Part shown: positions 54,106 to 61,179 of the stretch, piece by piece
Numbering within the stretch: the stretch's first letter is position 1
How the letters are laid out: the number at the start of each line of letters is the position of its first letter
DNA from: an uncultured Prevotella sp.
GTDB lineage: Bacteria; Bacteroidota; Bacteroidia; Bacteroidales; Bacteroidaceae
DNA length: 64,000 nucleotides
Reading direction: 5' to 3'
Assembly: GCA_900543585.1 (NCBI GenBank)
Contig: UQRP01000004.1
Span: 56,996-120,995, forward strand
Translations under genes and position numbers: made by a program
Notes under the pieces: model-generated
Seen by the model: the letters and a program-made list of their open reading frames with translations, nothing else
Database searches by the model: none
Told to the model about the DNA's origin: nothing

Positions 54106-54229
54106 TCTAATGAGTGATACCGCCAGAAGCCTCCATGTTTATTCATCATTTAAGTGCCAAACAAAGTTGTTTTTGAAGAAGAATACGGATAATTTTGCTT
54201 ATATTTGCACCAACAAAACCATATTCAAC

Positions 54230-54712
54230 ATGATAGACTACAAAGAAATCCATAAAAAGCCGTACCATTTCATATTGGAACGCTTAGACCCAGAAGATGA
54301 GAGAGTGCCGGAAGCCATCATCCCTGATGACATGAACCTCCACTTCACAGCCGACGAGATGTTGACATTACGCCGTTTCTACAAGGAACGTGGCCGTGAT
54401 GTCGAGTTTGAGGAATTCGAGGGCTACGATGAAGACAGCTACGAGGAGGACTGTGAGTTACTGCTCCAATACTTGTATCTGTGCACCTCAAAGGAAATGC
54501 AGGACTATGCAGCCGCCCATCCCATGACGGATCTGGGCATTTATACCTACCAGTTGTCTCAGAAACTACCCTACAACCTTGACGACTACTGGATTTGTCC
54601 GCCAGACGAGCTAATCGACAACGTCCTTGACGACAAATTCATGGACTGGGTAGGAATAATTAACGAGCAGGATTTGAATAATGCTCTGTTTGATGCGGAT
54701 GAAGAAATATGA
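54230..54712 (+). CDS. Acidic protein of unknown function (first gene of the deiminase operon)
   Basis: This is a 160-residue protein, start taken at the ATG at 54230 (MIDYKEIHKKPYHFILERL). It is very acidic, with runs such as EFEEFEGYDEDSYEEDCE, and has no signal peptide or membrane helix. A -7 element TATATTTG lies at 54200-54207. It overlaps the next gene in an ATGA. I do not recognise the family. The acidity and the place ahead of an enzyme gene would fit an immunity or inhibitor protein, but this is inference. Confidence 0.65.
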   Translation: MIDYKEIHKKPYHFILERLDPEDERVPEAIIPDDMNLHFTADEMLTLRRFYKERGRDVEFEEFEGYDEDSYEEDCELLLQYLYLCTSKEMQDYAAAHPMTDLGIYTYQLSQKLPYNLDDYWICPPDELIDNVLDDKFMDWVGIINEQDLNNALFDADEEI

Positions 54713-55386
54713 CTATGACTATGACTGAAATTTTTAACGAATTCTATGCCCATTTAGATGGCATTCTATCGAAATGCGGTAACAATAACGATCGTATAGC
54801 GGAACTTGACAAGTGCTTTATGAAAATAGCGCAGCATGTTTTCAACGGTCATTTTAATGTGAATGGTGAATATGAGATTCAACCATTAGATATCGAGTTC
54901 TATTTCCATCAAGAAGAGGGACCTGTCAAGGAACCTCAGATGTATCACAAGGGTGATCTGCCTTACTTTCCCATATTCACACTTTGCCCAAATAAGTCAG
55001 GTGTTGATGTTACGTTCGAAAATGAGAAGCAGAAGATCAGAGCTTCATTCCTAATTAGAGGATATGAATATAAATATGTCGGGAAAGAGCCGATATCAAT
55101 CGAAGAGAAAGAATACATTAATACTAAGAAGAGAAACTCGTTAAGGCTGGATACGGATGGCTATATCGTAGAAGATTTTAGACCTCAGTATCTGTGGGAG
55201 GACTTATTTGGCAATGCATCAATAGAGAAGGGCCTTGTGATAAAATGGGAAGAGAATTCTGATTATTATGAGTTTAAGATTAAGGCATCAGAGAGACTGA
55301 ATGTAAAAGCTATTGATGGTGAAAATTGTCGCAAGTGGCGATTCACAAACGACTCTTATCTGAGAAGAAAATTTGGAGTAATGTAA
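54709..55386 (+). CDS. Protein of unknown function (second gene of the deiminase operon)
   Basis: This is a 225-residue cytoplasmic protein. Three in-frame ATGs repeat as ATGACT at 54709, 54715 and 54721, so the start is ambiguous. The central part IQPLDIEFYFHQEEGP and NKSGVDVTFENEKQKIRASF followed by LIRGYEYKY reads as beta strands. The pattern is faintly like methylpurine-DNA-glycosylase-type domains, but this is too weak to name. It is more AT-rich than the core genes. It is coupled to both neighbours (4-base overlap before, 11 bases after). Confidence 0.6.
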   Translation: MTMTMTEIFNEFYAHLDGILSKCGNNNDRIAELDKCFMKIAQHVFNGHFNVNGEYEIQPLDIEFYFHQEEGPVKEPQMYHKGDLPYFPIFTLCPNKSGVDVTFENEKQKIRASFLIRGYEYKYVGKEPISIEEKEYINTKKRNSLRLDTDGYIVEDFRPQYLWEDLFGNASIEKGLVIKWEENSDYYEFKIKASERLNVKAIDGENCRKWRFTNDSYLRRKFGVM

Positions 55387-55397
55387 CTTGACGTTCT

Positions 55398-56228
55398 ATG
55401 GAAGCAAATAATTGTGCTTATTTCTCGTCTCTCTTGAAGACTGACTACCCGAAAATTTATCGTGCTATCGTCGATGTGCTTGATCGCCACTCTATCAAGC
55501 ATGGTCTGCTGAAGAATACGAGGGATTATTGGTGCAGAGACTACATGCCTGTGCAGTCACGAATTCATGAGTTCATTCAGTTTGTTTATCATCCCGACTA
55601 TTTAGAGAAACAACGGGAATACGAGACCGACTTCACAACAGTATTCGAAAATGCACAATCCTTCACAGGCATAGCTCCCACCCCATCACATCTGATTGCC
55701 GACGGTGGAAATTTCACATTTTGCGAGTCACGCGAGGGAAAGCCAGTTATTGTGATGACAGAGAAAATCTTTTCAGAAAATCCATCCTGTAGTCGTGAAG
55801 AAGTAATCTCGGAATTGCGATCCCTGTTCCACCAATCAGAGATTTTGTTCCTGCCTTGGGACAGAATGGATAAGTGCGGTCACACTGATGGCACCCTGCA
55901 TTACATTGGGGACGGGAAGATACTGGTCAATCTTAATGTCTATTCTAAGCGAATAGCAAATCAGATGAGAGAACGACTCGAAAGTAAGTTCGATATAGTT
56001 GATTTACAAATTAGTGATTTCCATAAATACAGTTGGGCATATATCAATCTATTGGAAGCTGGCGATGTGATAATCGTTCCAGGCTTGGGTCTACCTACCG
56101 ATCAGGAAGCACGAAACCAAATTAAGGGCTTGTTCATCAATCATGATGTATGTCAGATCAACATCTTTGATATAGTCAAAAAGTGGGGAGGCGCCCTCAA
56201 CTGCCTGTCATGGACAATTAGAATGTAA
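55398..56228 (+). CDS. Agmatine/peptidyl-arginine deiminase-like protein
   Basis: This is a 276-residue member of the guanidino-group-modifying superfamily (PAD_porph/agmatine deiminase type), which hydrolyses a guanidinium group to citrulline or an N-carbamoyl product. Catalytic landmarks are in order: RDYWCRDYMPVQ, DGGNFTFCE, CGHTDGTLHYIG (catalytic His and Asp) and GGALNCLSWTIRM (Cys nucleophile) at the end. It is about 80 residues shorter than bacterial agmatine deiminases and lacks a signal peptide. It sits in a mobile element, not beside polyamine genes, so a role in defence, competition or protein modification is possible. The substrate is unknown. Confidence 0.75.
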   Translation: MEANNCAYFSSLLKTDYPKIYRAIVDVLDRHSIKHGLLKNTRDYWCRDYMPVQSRIHEFIQFVYHPDYLEKQREYETDFTTVFENAQSFTGIAPTPSHLIADGGNFTFCESREGKPVIVMTEKIFSENPSCSREEVISELRSLFHQSEILFLPWDRMDKCGHTDGTLHYIGDGKILVNLNVYSKRIANQMRERLESKFDIVDLQISDFHKYSWAYINLLEAGDVIIVPGLGLPTDQEARNQIKGLFINHDVCQINIFDIVKKWGGALNCLSWTIRM

Positions 56229-56230
56229 AA

Positions 56231-56485
56231 ATGGAGATACGACTTGCAAGGTCTTATTCTTCACCTTGTTCGTCTTCGCTTCTTCTTCAAATAGAACGTT
56301 CTATGGCTTGGGTCGTAGATGGGCGAAACTCGGTATACCCGTCGAGGCCGCTTGCCGACAAAGTTGACAAGGAAGAAAATCCACTTAAGTCTAAAAACAT
56401 AAGTCTTCATCCTTTCCTCTTGTCCTCAGAAAGTCTTCTTTCAGACGGTTAAAGAAGTGCTATCAGTGATATGGTTTTAGCTAAA
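56231..56485. repeat. Structured non-coding repeat, copy B
   Basis: This is a relative of the element at 53840-54105, sharing TTCTATGG, CCTTTCC, CGGTTAAAG and the final hairpin in degenerate form (TTAAAGAAGTGCTATCAGT). It contains its own stem GATGGG/CCCGTC. It begins right after the deiminase gene. The short frame through it is not conserved between the copies, so no gene is called. Confidence 0.45.
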
Positions 56486-56507
56486 TGATAATCCCAAGGA
56501 TAATAAG

Positions 56508-56789
56508 TCAGTCCTTCTTGTCAAGAATATCCCCAAACTGCGGATGCCGCTCATACCATGCGGAAGCGAATGAGCAGACAGGCTTCACTTTCAGTCCCTT
56601 GCTGACTGCATAGTCGTTGGCGGCACTCACAAGCACGCCACCAATGCCCATCCCTTTCTTGAAGGCATAGGTATGGTCAATACTCATGACATTCCCGTCA
56701 AATGAGAATTCCAGCCGGCCAACAAGTTCCTCACCATCAAAGGCAAGCACCTTGCCGCCAGTATTCGTTGTCTCAATTTTTGTTTCCAT
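56508..56789 (-). CDS. Small GNAT acetyltransferase (Acetyltransf_CG type), copy 1
   Basis: This is a 93-residue protein, start taken at the ATG at 56789 (METKIETTNTGGKVLAFDG). It has the mini-GNAT pattern: SIDHTYAFKKGMGIGGVLV (acetyl-CoA-binding loop), SAANDYAVSKGLKVKPVCSF and YERHPQFGDIL. This family of one-domain GNATs is usually annotated as a GCN5-related acetyltransferase with unknown substrate. Copy 2 at 58842-59114 differs at only a few residues, so the pair is a recent duplication around the two genes between them. Confidence 0.82.
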   Translation of the reverse strand: METKIETTNTGGKVLAFDGEELVGRLEFSFDGNVMSIDHTYAFKKGMGIGGVLVSAANDYAVSKGLKVKPVCSFASAWYERHPQFGDILDKKD

Positions 56790-56847
56790 ATTTGGCACAA
56801 CGTTGTGGTAGCAGAGCTTGTTGGCTGCATTCAACAAGATAGAATCT

Positions 56848-57726
56848 TTACTTAGTGCGATGCGATTTAAGAAAATCGGGATGCTCCTTCAAGAACTGAT
56901 GGTATGTTTCCACTGCTTCCTTATAGAACTCTAAATCAGTACATCCTGTATATGTTGGGTGGAAAGAATCAATGGCCAACTTATTTCTCTCGCTGTCGTA
57001 ATAAATGTCATACATAGAGTCTTTACGCCCCATGAACTTGAATGAGTAGCCATGTGTTTCTAAAAAGCCAAGCGCGAGGTTTGCATGGTCCTGAACATGT
57101 CCGTTATGAGTTGAACCGCAGCATACAAAGATGTCTGGGTCTATATTTTGTATCTGCTTAAGAAGAAGATCGCCGTCTTTTTCAATAGCCTCTTCTAATT
57201 TGTAGGTCGGACAGTTTGCCCCACCAGCTTCTTTTTTGCAATTGATGAGTGCAAACGGGTTGTTATCAAGAAAGTCGAGAACTTTCTTGTCATCATCCTC
57301 AATATCCTTGAGCTCGACCATGTGCTCATTTGTGGTGTTGAGTAAACCATAGGTAACCCATGACAATCTTCTGTTAAATGGATGGCGGCTCAAGATGCAA
57401 TCATCTTTGTTAGTTTTCGGCTTTAGAAACGTAGTCTCGCTACTGTCCCATGTTCCTCCTCCTTCTGTATTCTGGTCTTTAACCATGATGAGAATCCGAA
57501 TTGGAGCCTCGTTCCATTTCTCATTCTCTATTTCACCTTGCCGGGGCGTTCCTTCATAGCTGATCTTTCTTATCCAGTTAGCTCCATCGTCGATTATATC
57601 GCCTTTGCACATGATTCCATCGCGTGACATATTCACACCGCCTATTCCTTGCGTGCGCTTATTGATTCTTTCCTCCCATTCATCGAGAATACGGCTATTC
57701 TCACCTATGTAATCTTTTGTTGCCAT
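56848..57726 (-). CDS. Possible uracil-DNA-glycosylase-superfamily protein
   Basis: This is a 292-residue protein starting at the ATG at 57726 (MATKDYIGENSRILDEW). The middle and end follow the plan of the UDG fold: PIRILIMVKDQNTEGGG (first strand and loop), PFALINCKKEAGGANCP and NIDPDIFVCCGSTHNGHV (strand with PDxxVCCG). AIDSFHPTYTG resembles the HPSP loop, followed by a terminal helix FYKEAVETYHQFLKEHP. The N-terminal 80 residues may be a separate recognition part. It follows the FtsZ-like gene by 50 bases on the same transcript. The assignment rests on motifs only and could be wrong. Confidence 0.45.
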   Translation of the reverse strand: MATKDYIGENSRILDEWEERINKRTQGIGGVNMSRDGIMCKGDIIDDGANWIRKISYEGTPRQGEIENEKWNEAPIRILIMVKDQNTEGGGTWDSSETTFLKPKTNKDDCILSRHPFNRRLSWVTYGLLNTTNEHMVELKDIEDDDKKVLDFLDNNPFALINCKKEAGGANCPTYKLEEAIEKDGDLLLKQIQNIDPDIFVCCGSTHNGHVQDHANLALGFLETHGYSFKFMGRKDSMYDIYYDSERNKLAIDSFHPTYTGCTDLEFYKEAVETYHQFLKEHPDFLKSHRTK

Positions 57727-57776
57727 ATTTTTTCGTTTTAAGTTTATTAATGACCTATAGGGTCTTATATTCAAGT

Positions 57777-58409
57777 CTATAATATTGCTAGGACTACCAC
57801 CCTTACTGATGATGATGACGAAACTGGAAGTTCTATGAGGCCCCATTTGCATTCGAAGTTGTCATGGAATCCTTCTAAGAAATCATTTATACGGTTCATC
57901 TCCTCAATAGTAACGTCATCTTTAATACAGATAGACATCAGAATCTTCTTGGAATCAAAGATGTTTTTTCCTTGCTTTTTTGCCTCTGTCTCAATGGTGC
58001 CCATTACATCCTCGAACTTGTCACCATCTGCCGAGGCATAGTAGAACCTTTCGCCTTTAAGTAATGATATAAAGTCATTGACATCAAGGTCTATAAGTCC
58101 ATTCGTCTCAATAATACGACATATGTCATTTTCAACCTTGTCTGCGTTTAATGATGAGTCAGCTACTGTCCATGTGCCATAGCTTGGGGTCAATTCTTTA
58201 TTGAGCTCCCATGTAGAATTGTCTGCGACAATGATTGCGATACTGAACACATTGCCTTTCTCGAGTGACTTTGCAATGTTACACATCTTTCTTAGTTGAC
58301 TGTCATTAGAGCTGTTAGCTCTTATGATAGCAATCTCGGAGTCTGTGCTTCCTATTGGTGAGCATATCGCCTCTTCAACCCTATATATTTTAACCGATTT
58401 CTTATTCAT
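57777..58409 (-). CDS. Truncated FtsZ/tubulin-like protein lacking the GTP-binding half
   Basis: This is a 210-residue protein. Residues 90-205 follow the FtsZ C-terminal domain closely: ICRIIETNGLIDLDVNDFISLL (FtsZ: ISDLITVPGLINLDFADVKTVM), then FYYASADGDKFEDVMGTIE. Next come KKILMSICIKDDVTIEEMN (FtsZ: LLNITGGPDLTLEEVN) and a final WGLIELPVSSSSSVRVVVLAI. Earlier, CNIAKSLEKGNVFSIAIIV fits the helix and strand after the FtsZ T4 loop, but GGGTGTG is replaced by ANSSNDS and the first GTPase strands are missing. It cannot be a normal GTPase. It has a strong promoter and precedes the glycosylase-like gene. Confidence 0.6.
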   Translation of the reverse strand: MNKKSVKIYRVEEAICSPIGSTDSEIAIIRANSSNDSQLRKMCNIAKSLEKGNVFSIAIIVADNSTWELNKELTPSYGTWTVADSSLNADKVENDICRIIETNGLIDLDVNDFISLLKGERFYYASADGDKFEDVMGTIETEAKKQGKNIFDSKKILMSICIKDDVTIEEMNRINDFLEGFHDNFECKWGLIELPVSSSSSVRVVVLAIL

Positions 58410-58440
58410 TGTTGTAAGAGTAAAAACGATTAATATTTTG

Positions 58441-58471
58441 CAAATATACTATTTCCCTTTGGATAATCAAA
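58441..58471 (-). promoter_or_regulatory. Promoter of the FtsZ-like operon
   Basis: On the minus strand TTTG (58468-58471), 19 bases, TATATTTG (58441-58448). Transcription would begin near 58435, about 26 bases before the start codon at 58409. Confidence 0.75.
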
Positions 58472-58568
58472 ATCTTTGGGGACTTTCAAATCTGATTTTA
58501 ACGTTCATGCTGCAAAGTTACAGTAAGGTTGAGCCAAAACATGTCACACCATAAAGAAAAATCTTATT

Positions 58569-58846
58569 AACTTTAGTTCATGGATCATTAATCAAGAACT
58601 AAAGTTTCCCACTTGGAGAACCCCTTTATAAAAAGGCTTTCCCAAAGGGTATGCGCATCTTTAACTTTTCAAAAAACTTTTTATGAGCAGTAGAATATTG
58701 CATTATCTGACTTCTCCTTTTAAGATCATTTGCCCTTTCACATTTATTAAGCACCTGTTAAACTACTTTGTTATGGGCATCCTGCTATTTGAACTTTTCA
58801 GAAACCCCTTGTTTATGGGCATTTTGAACAAGTGGGAAACTTTAGT
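58569..58846. repeat. Set of inverted repeats sharing AACTAAAGTT
   Basis: AACTTTAGTTC (58569-58579) and GAACTAAAGTT (58596-58606) form one hairpin. ACTAAAGTTTCCCACTTG (58598-58615) is the exact complement of 58829-58846, bounding a segment of about 210 bases. That segment holds repeated TTATGGGCAT words and ends at the stop codon of the second acetyltransferase gene. No gene is seen in 58472-58841. It could be a small non-autonomous element or a structured transcript end. Confidence 0.55.
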
Positions 58847-59114
58847 CAAGAATATCCCCAAACTGTGGATGCCGCTCATACCATGCAGAAGCGAAAGAGC
58901 AGACAGGCTTTACTTTCAGTCCCTTGCTGACAGCATAGTCATTGGCGGCACTGACAAGCGTACCGCCAATGCCCATTCCCTTCTTGAAGGCATAGGTATG
59001 GTCAATACTCATGACATTCCCGTCAAATGAGAATTCCAGTCGGCCAACAAGTTCCTCTCCATCTAAGGCAAGTACCTTGCCACCGGTATTCGTTGTCTCA
59101 ATCTTTGTCTCCAT
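58842..59114 (-). CDS. Small GNAT acetyltransferase (Acetyltransf_CG type), copy 2
   Basis: This 90-residue protein starts at the ATG at 59114 and is nearly identical to copy 1 at 56508-56789 (for example GTLVSAAND in place of GVLVSAAND). It ends three residues earlier, at GDILD. A TACCTTTG element (minus, 59123-59130) lies 9 bases upstream, closer than normal for a promoter, so the transcript would be almost leaderless. The identical catalytic core in both copies suggests both work or that one arose recently. Confidence 0.82.
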   Translation of the reverse strand: METKIETTNTGGKVLALDGEELVGRLEFSFDGNVMSIDHTYAFKKGMGIGGTLVSAANDYAVSKGLKVKPVCSFASAWYERHPQFGDILD

Positions 59115-59220
59115 ATCGGGCACAAAGGTACGACATTTCCTCGACAATTCTGTTGTGTAGCGTTGCATAACATTATTATATAATAGGTGATACTCCAAAC
59201 ATTGCGTTAGCCTTTCAAAA

Positions 59221-59350
59221 GCTTGACTTCGCCCTTATCGGCCAAGGACGAAAGGGCGAAGTGAAGCATTCAAGGGCTTGTGCGCAAGGCGTGTGGCGGA
59301 AGTAGTGTCGAAGTGCAACTGAGAAGCTCTTTCCGCCACTTGCCTTGAGC
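59221..59350. repeat. Two strong hairpins between the acetyltransferase and the 305-residue gene
   Basis: The first hairpin pairs ACTTCGCCCTT (59226-59236) with AAGGGCGAAGT (59252-59262), extended by GCTT/AAGC. The second pairs AAGGC and GTGGCGGAA (59286-59301) with TTCCGCCAC and GCCTT (59331-59346) around a 2x2 internal loop. They may end the leftward element transcripts, but no T-run follows, so another role such as a DNA structure for transfer is possible. Confidence 0.5.
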
Positions 59351-59371
59351 ACTGATTGCCTTCCCACTGGG

Positions 59372-60289
59372 CTACGCCTTTCCAAGCTCCGCCCCCATCT
59401 CTACGAACATCGGTCGGTAGAGCTCGTGCATTCTCCAGTTCTTGCCTTGTGCCAGCGTGACCTTCTTGCCATTGTCGAACTCCGCGACAACATTGTCCTT
59501 GTCGAAGACAAGGTTTCCATGAGTGAGCTCCCAGTAACCGGGATGCGGATAGATAACAGGCCGTATCTTCCTGAGAAACTCTATCTGCTCAATGGACAGC
59601 TTGTCCATCATCCGCAGGTAGTCGATGAACTGCTGCAGCGATGCGACACCGTCCTCCTCAAACGCCGTCGAGAGGATGTCAAACTCCCCGAAGTCACGAA
59701 TCTGAATGCTGTACCCACTCTGCCGCAACACGTCAAGTCCATAGCCGTTGATGAACATCCAGCTCACCGGTCCATTAGTGGCATTGACATGCCCCGTCTG
59801 CCATCCGAAGACCTCGAAGAGCCGGTCGGCATCCTGCCCGATGGCCGCCCACCGCTTTGCATTCGGTTTACCGCAAGGAAAAATAACAATGTGTACATCC
59901 TCTTCGCGCTGTGTGGCCTTAACAAGTATGTCCACGATTTCGCTATTCCATTGCTGCACTTTCTTCCAATTCTTTGGATTGAAGCTCAGCTTCCATCTGA
60001 TGAAGACATCGAGAATCTTGTCATTGGCACCCTCCGCATAGTCGTCGAGGATGCCAAGCTGATTGTCCTTTTGTGCTGTACCGTCCATGTCAGTGAACGA
60101 CAGGCCATAGTCCTTCAACAGCTTTCGCCACTGCTTGAACTCTTCCACGCTCTTGACCGACAGCAAGGCATCGTAAGCCTTCTTCAGCTCCTTGTAATTG
60201 AACCGTTCCGGGTTCTCGTCGTAGAATTCCAGGATTTCGATGAACTGCATTCTGAGCAGGTTCACCCACGTCATGTTAAGTGTTTCCAT
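59372..60289 (-). CDS. Element protein of unknown function (305 residues)
   Basis: This is a 305-residue soluble protein starting at the ATG at 60289 (METLNMTWVNLLRMQFIEI). The N-terminal third is helical and charged. The middle has HIVIFPCGKPNAKRWAAIGQ, and WMFINGYGLDVLRQSGYSIQI reads as strand-helix; quoted here only in part. There is no signal peptide or membrane helix. It lies in the leftward block of element genes, 45 bases after the lipoprotein gene. I do not recognise the family. Confidence 0.7.
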   Translation of the reverse strand: METLNMTWVNLLRMQFIEILEFYDENPERFNYKELKKAYDALLSVKSVEEFKQWRKLLKDYGLSFTDMDGTAQKDNQLGILDDYAEGANDKILDVFIRWKLSFNPKNWKKVQQWNSEIVDILVKATQREEDVHIVIFPCGKPNAKRWAAIGQDADRLFEVFGWQTGHVNATNGPVSWMFINGYGLDVLRQSGYSIQIRDFGEFDILSTAFEEDGVASLQQFIDYLRMMDKLSIEQIEFLRKIRPVIYPHPGYWELTHGNLVFDKDNVVAEFDNGKKVTLAQGKNWRMHELYRPMFVEMGAELGKA

Positions 60290-60337
60290 AGTAGTGTCTG
60301 ATTAGTTGGTTTGACTGATGGATGATTAGTTTACGTT

Positions 60338-60835
60338 TCATGGTATCGGAAGTTCAAAGGATTTGTAGACCTGCTTGCCCTCCTTGTCGATGAAGCACCA
60401 CCGCTCCGAGCGGTACGGCAGTCCGGCTGCATCCACGCACTGATAGTCGATCTTCACCTTCCATCCGCTGAACTCACCCTTCTTGTCGCCCTTCATGATG
60501 AGCGAGCGGATCTCTGCCATGCTGCGCATCTGCCGCTCCGCAAGGCTGACGACATAATGGTCTGCAGGATTGAAGCGGCTCATGTTGTCGGTACGCTTCA
60601 TGATGGTGTCCGTCACCACCTGCATCGTCTTGAGCATACCTTTTACCTCGTCCTTCGTGAAGTAGCCAGCCCCGAATGCCGAGTCCGGCTCCGAGACGGC
60701 AAGCACACGCAGCTGCTTTGGATAGTCCACGCTGAGCTCCAGGTTCTCCTTTGCCAGTCGCTTCATCTTCTCACTTGAGTTGCCGCACGACATCAGCAAT
60801 GCGGCACCCATCAATAGCAATAATGACTTCTTCAT
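60338..60835 (-). CDS. Lipoprotein of an integrative element
   Basis: This is a 165-residue lipoprotein, start taken at the ATG at 60835 (MKKSLLLLMGAALLMSCGN), with lipobox LLMSC. The mature part is helical at first and ends in beta-rich IDYQCVDAAGLPYRSERWCF. It has two cysteines in that end. It would sit in the periplasm or on the outer membrane. It begins 10 bases after the HU gene stop, so the two are one transcript. No family is recognised; an envelope role in transfer or exclusion is a guess. Confidence 0.75.
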   Translation of the reverse strand: MKKSLLLLMGAALLMSCGNSSEKMKRLAKENLELSVDYPKQLRVLAVSEPDSAFGAGYFTKDEVKGMLKTMQVVTDTIMKRTDNMSRFNPADHYVVSLAERQMRSMAEIRSLIMKGDKKGEFSGWKVKIDYQCVDAAGLPYRSERWCFIDKEGKQVYKSFELPIP

Positions 60836-60845
60836 ATTCAATCAG

Positions 60846-61139
60846 TTATCGTCCATACTTGAAGTTGTAGTTGGTCACGTTGCCGAAGGCCTTGAACTTC
60901 ACCTTTTTCGTTGGCGGTGCGACAAATTCCTCACCCGTCTGGGGATTGCGGCAGACGCGCTCGCCACGCTCCCTGACGTAGAACTTCCCGAAATCGGGGA
61001 TGATGACCTCCCCGTCCTCACGGAGAATGTCAGACACGGCACAGAGGAAGGCATCGACCGCCTTCTCCACTTCCTTGATGGAAAGGCCGGTCTCAAAGGC
61101 CGCCTTTCTCAGCAGTTTCTTCTTGTTCATAGTACTCAT
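60846..61139 (-). CDS. HU-family DNA-binding protein
   Basis: This 97-residue HU/IHF-type protein bends DNA as a dimer. The helical base is NKKKLLRKAAFETGLSIKEVEKAVDAF, quoted as LLRKAAFETGLSIKEVEK. The beta arm contains VIIPDFGKFYVRERGERVC and the tip RNPQTGEEFVAPPTKKVKFKA, with the conserved arginine, asparagine and proline that intercalate DNA. The length is usual. Element-borne HU proteins often assist recombination, and the integrase here would need a host or element bending factor. The context supports that as inference. Confidence 0.92.
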   Translation of the reverse strand: MSTMNKKKLLRKAAFETGLSIKEVEKAVDAFLCAVSDILREDGEVIIPDFGKFYVRERGERVCRNPQTGEEFVAPPTKKVKFKAFGNVTNYNFKYGR

Positions 61140-61179
61140 GTTATTGGTTAGAATGGTTTGTAATCAGTTGAATGAATTC

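Noticed and set aside
56231..56452. A 73-codon frame after the deiminase gene as a gene
   Set aside because: It lies inside structured repeat B and has no family likeness.
53840..56485. Integron attC sites
   Set aside because: The repeats are too long and lack clear GTTRRRY and RYYYAAC core pairs, and no integron-type integrase is seen.
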